64,000 nt of DNA from Alphaproteobacteria bacterium (GTDB lineage Bacteria > Pseudomonadota > Alphaproteobacteria > Micavibrionales > UBA2020), in NCBI GenBank assembly GCA_025934695.1, contig JAICWS010000005.1:62001-126000 (forward strand). The letters run 5' to 3'. A program made the position numbers and the translations under genes. This document shows, one piece after another, positions 59,537 to 64,000 of the stretch. The notes beneath the pieces are model-generated. The model saw only the letters and a list, made by a program, of their open reading frames with translations. It had not been told where the DNA came from and ran no database searches. Position 1 is the first letter of the stretch. Each line of letters begins with the position of its first letter.

Positions 59537-60525
59537 GATGCTTTCCTCTCCCTGACCCTTTTCTGGGGTTGTTGTTTTATTGACGGGTAAGCCTCGACAA
59601 AGGCTTCATAGATTTTCTGGAACGGGTCGCCGCCAAGCGCCCCGATGTTGACATCGATCGTCTTGGCGTCGCCGCGCGCGAGCGGGCCGGTCAGCGCGCC
59701 CTTGTAATTGGTCAGCAGGTTCTCCGTCTGCTGGCGCAGGTACATGTCGGCGGTGTGCGGCGGAATATCGAATTCCTCGCCCAGCGAGTCGAACAGCTTC
59801 TGCCACAGGATGCAGGAGAAATTCCCCGCCATGACGCAGAGCGCATGGTATTTCGCCTTCTGTTTTTCCGACAGGCGCACGTTGGGATTATGCAGCCCCG
59901 GCAGGAGGTCGCTGAACAGCGGCGCCTTTTCATCCACCACGAAGGGGATGGCGAGGTATTTTTCAAGCGTGTAAAGCTCCGGGCCGAAGGTCATCAGCGG
60001 ATGCGCGCCATAAGCCTTGCGCGTGACCAGGCTGCCCGAGAAATGGATTTTGATGTTCTTGCGCAGGCCCTTCTTGAGCACGTCCATCTTTTCCGACAGT
60101 TTGCGCAGGCCAAGCGCGCCCGCGCCCGGCAGCGCGTCGATGGCCTTCGAGACATGGGCGATGGGTTTCAGGTTCTGGCGCTTGTCGCCGTGATGCTCGA
60201 TGAAGAATTTCATCGCGCCCTGCATTTCGCGGACGGTCTGGAGCGACAAATTCGCCTGCATTCCGGCGAAGCCGGCGTTCAGCGCCTTCACGTGCTCGCA
60301 CACAGCTACGTCGGTCAGATGCGCGTCGATGAAGGGCTCGATCGCATCGTCCTTGATCGCGAGCAGGATATGGCTCGACCCGGTTGCGAGTTCAACGAGG
60401 CGCGCCACCGGCTGGGAGCGATCCCACTGGGCGACGGATTTGACCTTGAGAAGGGAAAAATAATGGGCGAGATGCCGCGCAAGGCGGCCATTGCCGATGA
60501 TCAGATATTTCGGTACTTGTCTCAT
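59533..60525 (-). CDS. Rossmann-DUF2520 family protein, candidate PanG-type ketopantoate reductase
   Basis: A 330-residue protein: N-terminal Rossmann start (YLIIGNGRLARHLAHYFSLL, GxGxxA-like motif) over about residues 6-100, and a helical C-terminal domain (about 200-325) of the DUF2520 / 6-phosphogluconate-dehydrogenase-like type (VRLSEKQKAKYHALCVMAGN, YLRQQTENLLTNYKGALTGP). It overlaps panB by 4 bases and precedes panB-panC-(coaX). In Francisella an unrelated-to-PanE ketopantoate reductase, PanG, occupies this place, so I infer this role, which fills the gap between PanB and PanC. No panE or ilvC is in the window. Start ATG 60525 matches the Rossmann start. Confidence 0.6.
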   Translation of the reverse strand: MRQVPKYLIIGNGRLARHLAHYFSLLKVKSVAQWDRSQPVARLVELATGSSHILLAIKDDAIEPFIDAHLTDVAVCEHVKALNAGFAGMQANLSLQTVREMQGAMKFFIEHHGDKRQNLKPIAHVSKAIDALPGAGALGLRKLSEKMDVLKKGLRKNIKIHFSGSLVTRKAYGAHPLMTFGPELYTLEKYLAIPFVVDEKAPLFSDLLPGLHNPNVRLSEKQKAKYHALCVMAGNFSCILWQKLFDSLGEEFDIPPHTADMYLRQQTENLLTNYKGALTGPLARGDAKTIDVNIGALGGDPFQKIYEAFVEAYPSIKQQPQKRVRERKAS

Positions 60526-60680
60526 TCGATCAAGCCCATATTTGCGATACCAAGTTCCAGGTCGTGCCCCTCGTTCCACGATGGGGCCTGAATTCATTAT
60601 ACATTATCGTGCTGCACCGCGTCAAAGCAAGACGATTCTGCGGCCAAAAAACCTTTGAAAACGAAGGGGTTAAAAAGAAG

Positions 60681-60710
60681 TGGACATAAGCCTGAAAGAT
60701 AGTTTATAAA
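60681..60710 (+). promoter_or_regulatory. Promoter of tRNA-Phe
   Basis: TGGACA (60681-60686), 18-base spacer, TATAAA (60705-60710), 28 bases before the tRNA 5' end. Confidence 0.6.
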
Positions 60711-60738
60711 CTTTTCTGCTGTAAGATCACGGCAACAA

Positions 60739-60814
60739 GCCCGGATAGCTCAGTTGGTAGAGCATGCGACTGAAAATCGCAGTGTCGCTGGTTCAAATCC
60801 GGCTCCGGGCACCA
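60739..60814 (+). tRNA. tRNA-Phe (GAA anticodon)
   Basis: Cloverleaf: acceptor GCCCGGA with TCCGGGC, D-arm GCTC-AGTTGGTAGAGC, anticodon arm TGCGA-CTGAAAA-TCGCA with anticodon GAA, T-arm CTGG-TTCAAAT-CCGG region, discriminator A and encoded CCA (60812-60814). The downstream sequence is T-rich. Confidence 0.96.
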
Positions 60815-60839
60815 TTTCTCCCCTTCCGCTCTATATTTT

Positions 60840-61982
60840 TTACTTTTTTTGTAAGACCTTGTGGGCGCGCAGCTTTTCTTCAATGCGATTTGGAAGTTCT
60901 GTGAGGCGCGGCACAATTCTCTCTTTTAGCGGCAAATTCTGGCTGATTAAAAGGTGGGAAAATGCTTTATCGCCGCGCCACAAATCTGTGTAGGGGATAT
61001 ACATGGCGTGCATCATATCGACATAATCCGAATCTTTCATTGGCTCATCAGGATTAGCCTTGGCATTTATATAAGCGGCTTGAATGTCGAAAAAGTTCTC
61101 CGGCATCTGCGACAAAAGGCTTTGGTTTTTGATTAAGCTTCGCAGCCAGGCAGGAGTTACAGGCAGCAAATTGGGAATATCCTTTTTCATTTTTCTTAAA
61201 TTGTCACGTAGCGCGTGGTGTACGCCAAGATTCCGGGCTTCGGATTCGACCGCATTGATATTTTGGCGATGCTTCGCAGCCATGGATACCTGATCTCGAA
61301 GCGACTTTATTCCCTGCCGAACCTTATCACCCCAGCCATGAAGGCTGTCGTATAAAAAATTTCCTTTGCTCGCATATTCAAACCATGCCGTAAAAAACAA
61401 TTCAATATCACGAAAGGTCGTTAGGATTTCTGTGACTATCTCTTCTCGACTAATCTCTCCGGCAAGATATCGCACATACATATTCTCATCCCGAAATCGC
61501 CTCGACACAGGAATATGTTGCGTGTCCATCTTCATTCGATGCGATAATGCTGCCATGTTACTTCTTAAATAATCACGCGGACGAAAGGTTTTTTTAAGAG
61601 CGCGACGATGATGTCGATTTTTTCCATGTGTTTCAGCATATTCCGCCCTGAATTTATCTTCGGTTTCGTCGAAATTGAACAGTTCGCCAACGTCAGGATG
61701 CCAGTCGCCTTCCGTATTAAAAGCATCATCCCCGAAGCGATCGAAAAAGCGAAACGCATTTCGATTACAGAGCCGCTTAATGAATTTGGCACGAGCGAGG
61801 CGGTCTTCCCGATATTTCGGGTCAAAATCCTGAAGGAATTCCGCAACAATCTGATATGAGAAGCCGATTTGAATCCGTCCGGCATCGACAGCGTCTACGA
61901 GGTAGGTATAAATCTCCTCGTTCTCCGGTGTGCGGTTCTTATAGAGTTTGGCATAGTCGGATGTATCTAAGTACACGCGCAT
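60840..61982 (-). CDS. AT-rich orphan protein, possible PIN-like nuclease
   Basis: A 380-residue soluble protein. The N-terminus MRVYLDTSDYAKLYKNRTPE and an early conserved-looking Glu (QIVAEFLQDF) resemble the first strand and acidic residues of PIN nucleases, and the C-terminal DSDYVDMMHAMYIPYTDLWRGDKAF resembles their last two acidic positions. Between them lies an insert of about 250 mostly helical, basic residues. Base use is clearly more AT-rich than in neighbours, consistent with horizontal acquisition next to tRNA-Phe. I chose ATG 61982 because GGGA lies 9 bases upstream; ATG 61988 and TTG 61997 are in frame. Function unproven. Confidence 0.6.
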   Translation of the reverse strand: MRVYLDTSDYAKLYKNRTPENEEIYTYLVDAVDAGRIQIGFSYQIVAEFLQDFDPKYREDRLARAKFIKRLCNRNAFRFFDRFGDDAFNTEGDWHPDVGELFNFDETEDKFRAEYAETHGKNRHHRRALKKTFRPRDYLRSNMAALSHRMKMDTQHIPVSRRFRDENMYVRYLAGEISREEIVTEILTTFRDIELFFTAWFEYASKGNFLYDSLHGWGDKVRQGIKSLRDQVSMAAKHRQNINAVESEARNLGVHHALRDNLRKMKKDIPNLLPVTPAWLRSLIKNQSLLSQMPENFFDIQAAYINAKANPDEPMKDSDYVDMMHAMYIPYTDLWRGDKAFSHLLISQNLPLKERIVPRLTELPNRIEEKLRAHKVLQKK

Positions 61983-62304
61983 GAGCATGGTTCCCAATTG
62001 TGACTGTTCATCATTATTTTGGCACAGCTAACAAAATTCGAAACCAATACGTCCGATTGAAGATATTTGCATAATAATTTGATTTCGGGAGGAATTTTAA
62101 TAACTTGTAAAATAAAAGGATACTGACGGAAAAATGGAAGGAGTTTAAAATTCACAATCTACCCTTTCTGTCCACATCTTCTACCCCAATCTTTTATCGA
62201 AGCGCGCCCTTTGAATCGCAGCCTATGGCAAATGCGTATCGCGGGCGTTTTTTAAGGGTTTGGTGCTAAAATCAGAACATTCCTTCGGGGGGAATACGCA
62301 AGAC
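61983..62304. other. AT-rich gap between orphan gene and response regulator
   Basis: A 322-base gap, much more AT-rich than average, without a convincing gene or RNA. It should hold the promoters of the orphan gene and of the two-component system. A short inverted repeat (ATTCC ... GGAAT) lies at about 62279-62295 near the response-regulator start. No direct repeat of the tRNA-Phe 3' end was found, so no att site is supported. Confidence 0.5.
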
Positions 62305-63000
62305 ATGAAGGTGCTGGTCGCCGAAGATAACGAGGAGATGCTGCAGAACCTCTGCGACATCCTGGAACGCGAGGGGTACAAGCCCCTGCGCGCCAAAAAC
62401 GGCGAGCTGGCCCTGGAAATGTACGCGGCGCAGTCCCCTGACTTCATCTGTCTCGACATCATGATGGAAAAACTGTCGGGCCTCGACGTGTGCCGCGAGA
62501 TCCGCAAGAAAAACGCCAAAGTTCCCATCGTCTTCATCACCTCCAAGACCGAAACGGTGACCAAGGTCGCGGGGCTCGAGGTCGGCGCCGACGATTATAT
62601 CGTCAAGCCCTTCGACATCCACGAAGTCACCGCCCGCATCCGCGCCATTACCCGCCGCTGCATGGCCGCCGCGCCGCAGACGGACGCAGACGAGGCCTTT
62701 TCGCTGGGTGACCTGAAAGTCATGCCGCGCGAGCTGCGCGCCGAGCGCGGCGGCAAAACCATCGAACTCTCGCTGCGCGACGTCAAAATTTTGCGCCTGT
62801 TCTTCGAAAACAAGGGCAAGCTCATCAACCGCGACACGCTGCTCGACCATTGCTGGGGCGCGCATATCATGCCCGAAAGCCGCACGGTGGACTGGCACAT
62901 CTCGCAGTTGCGCAAGAAGATCGAGGCGGACCCCGCCAATCCGAAGTTCATCCGCACCATCCACGGCGCGGGTTATAAATACGACGATTCACCGGCGTGA
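62305..63000 (+). CDS. Two-component response regulator, OmpR/PhoB family
   Basis: A 231-residue regulator: receiver domain (about 1-115) with acidic pair E7/D8, phospho-acceptor D51 (FICLDIMMEKLSG), Thr/Ser in VFITSKTET and Lys in VKPFDIHE; C-terminal OmpR-type winged helix (about 130-228; LSLRDVKILRLFFENKGKLI, GYKYDDSP). It precedes a histidine kinase by 3 bases, so the pair forms one two-component system with an unknown signal. Confidence 0.92.
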   Translation: MKVLVAEDNEEMLQNLCDILEREGYKPLRAKNGELALEMYAAQSPDFICLDIMMEKLSGLDVCREIRKKNAKVPIVFITSKTETVTKVAGLEVGADDYIVKPFDIHEVTARIRAITRRCMAAAPQTDADEAFSLGDLKVMPRELRAERGGKTIELSLRDVKILRLFFENKGKLINRDTLLDHCWGAHIMPESRTVDWHISQLRKKIEADPANPKFIRTIHGAGYKYDDSPA

Positions 63001-63003
63001 CGA

Positions 63004-64000
63004 ATGCAGTTTGAATCGCTGAAAATCTACGCCCGCAACCACAATACGCCGCTCGTCTATTCGTTGCTGGCGGCGCTCCCCTTTGTCGCGGCGCGGCTGT
63101 GGCTTTATGGGCTGCCGCACCCGCTGCTCGACATTACCGTGAATACCGAGCGCACGGCCGGCTTCCTCGCCATGGCGCTGGTCGGCATGCTGCGGCTGAA
63201 GAAAACCTATGCGCATATCGCCGCCCTCGAGGGGCGCGACGCGCCTTATGGCCGTTTGCTCGCAGCCATTATCGTCAACAAGCTGGTCTATATGACCTGC
63301 TGGCTGATGTTCCTGTTCTGGCCCGTGCAGTCGCCGCTGCTTTTCGACCATCTGGTCGGCTACGCCTTTATCTTAAGCGCCGCGGCCATGTATGCCTCGA
63401 TCAGCGCGCCGCACAAGGGCCTGTTCTTCTTCGACGTGGGCCTGCAGGCCTGCTTCGCCATTTTCGTCATGGTGCTGAACAAGGACCAGCCGGAAATGCG
63501 CTATGCCGCGCCGCTGGTCGTGATGTTCCTCGTCTATACGCTGCTGATCGGCAACAAGATCACCCAGACGACGAAGGAACTGCTGCGCACGCAGACCGAC
63601 CTCGAGCGCAGCGCCCGCGCCGCCGACAAGGCCAACCGCGCCAAGTCCGAATTCCTGGCCATGATGTCGCACGAAATCCGCACCCCCATGGCGGGCGTGC
63701 TAGGCATGGTCGATTACCTCAAGGAAACGCCGCTGCAGAACGACCAGCAGCAGAGTCTCGAAACCATCAGCGAATGCTCGAAGACGCTGCTCAACACGCT
63801 GAACGACGTGCTCGACATATCGCGCATGGAGGCGGGCAAGCTCAATATCAGCCGCGCCAATTTCGATTTCCACGGCGTACTGATGAATTCCTTCAAGATC
63901 CTCAAGCCCTACGCCGATAAAAAGCGCATTTCGCTGGAATTGAAGGTCGACCCCGCGGTGCCGCAGCACGCCTATGGTGACCCCAGCCGCATCCAACAGA
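63004..64000 (+). CDS. Membrane sensor histidine kinase, partial (C-terminus outside window)
   Basis: 332 codons are visible and the frame runs off the right end. The N-terminal half holds about five or six membrane helices (residues 15-190) in place of a periplasmic sensor domain, so the signal is probably sensed in the membrane. Then a HisKA dimerisation domain with phospho-acceptor H223 (SEFLAMMSHEIRTPMAGVLG). The visible end is the start of the ATPase domain (ELKVDPAVPQHAYGDPSRIQ). The HisKA sequence is of the kind common in hybrid kinases, but no receiver can be seen here. Co-transcribed with the upstream response regulator. Confidence 0.9.
   Translation, partial: MQFESLKIYARNHNTPLVYSLLAALPFVAARLWLYGLPHPLLDITVNTERTAGFLAMALVGMLRLKKTYAHIAALEGRDAPYGRLLAAIIVNKLVYMTCWLMFLFWPVQSPLLFDHLVGYAFILSAAAMYASISAPHKGLFFFDVGLQACFAIFVMVLNKDQPEMRYAAPLVVMFLVYTLLIGNKITQTTKELLRTQTDLERSARAADKANRAKSEFLAMMSHEIRTPMAGVLGMVDYLKETPLQNDQQQSLETISECSKTLLNTLNDVLDISRMEAGKLNISRANFDFHGVLMNSFKILKPYADKKRISLELKVDPAVPQHAYGDPSRIQQ

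Noticed and set aside
61967-62155. 62-residue minus-strand frame overlapping the orphan gene start
   Set aside because: AT-rich chance frame with an unlikely Cys-rich end that overlaps the better gene start.
60815-62304. Integrative element with att repeat at tRNA-Phe
   Set aside because: No integrase gene and no repeat of the tRNA 3' end were found, despite the lower GC.

Overview
The window is a GC-rich bacterial chromosome segment. It most resembles an alphaproteobacterium: the murA - UPF0262 - infA - maf - RNase E/G run, the dnaG-rpoD pair, the MarR-GNAT fusion and the lineage-typical single genes all fit, but nothing seen here fixes the order or family. Genes are dense, with very short intergenic gaps apart from repeat-filled ones. 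There is no phage, plasmid, transposase, CRISPR array or rRNA. Two tRNA genes are present (Thr-GGT, minus strand; Phe-GAA, plus strand). Both window ends cut genes: a PAP2-like membrane protein on the left and a sensor kinase on the right. Layout, left to right: 1-6.3 kb holds the cut PAP2-like gene, rpoD (with an apparent one-base deletion), dnaG, a Sel1-repeat secreted protein and a small secreted protein. 6.6-11 kb holds fadE-type acyl-CoA dehydrogenase and citrate synthase. 11-16.5 kb is a minus-strand run: an MsbA-like exporter, three tandem alpha/beta-hydrolase paralogues and a queuosine-salvage (Qng1-type) enzyme. 16.6-22 kb holds a patatin, a fatty acid hydroxylase family protein, a YdjM-DUF3299 fusion, an Lrp regulator and trxB. 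22-25.9 kb is accessory: an ankyrin protein with a structured leader, then a probable TetR-controlled operon (MlaC-like protein, two small proteins, a PilZ-like protein and a short-chain dehydrogenase). 26-30 kb holds murI, two tandem secreted paralogues of unknown function and a pair of 53-residue proteins with matching promoters. 30-37 kb is amino acid metabolism: metF-metE and the tyrosine catabolism operon hppD-hmgA-fahA. 37-41.5 kb holds a MarR-GNAT fusion, a histidine phosphatase, a lipoprotein and an ABC transporter operon with a DUF3299 protein. 41.5-46 kb has three nitronate-monooxygenase-like paralogues around a Bax-inhibitor-1 protein. 46-52 kb holds a single-module AlgE-like mannuronan epimerase, small basic proteins, dcd, two ankyrin proteins and a DHH phosphoesterase. 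52-57 kb is the murA to RNase E/G block plus yceI. 57-60.6 kb is a pantothenate/CoA block (coaX, panC, panB and a DUF2520 protein that may be a PanG-type ketopantoate reductase). 60.7-64 kb has tRNA-Phe, an AT-rich orphan gene with a PIN-like end structure, and a two-component system. Three families of palindromic intergenic repeats are scattered through the window, mostly at gene 3' ends. The GTAACCCCGG family forms paired, about 120 bp elements whose arms covary, and its members probably also act as transcription terminators. The best candidates for undescribed biology are: the three nitronate-monooxygenase-like genes, each with a promoter ending five bases before an ATG (probable leaderless mRNAs); the AlgE-type epimerase without R-modules or signal peptide; the twin 53-residue proteins; the TetR-MlaC operon with two matching operators; and the structured leader of the small ankyrin gene.
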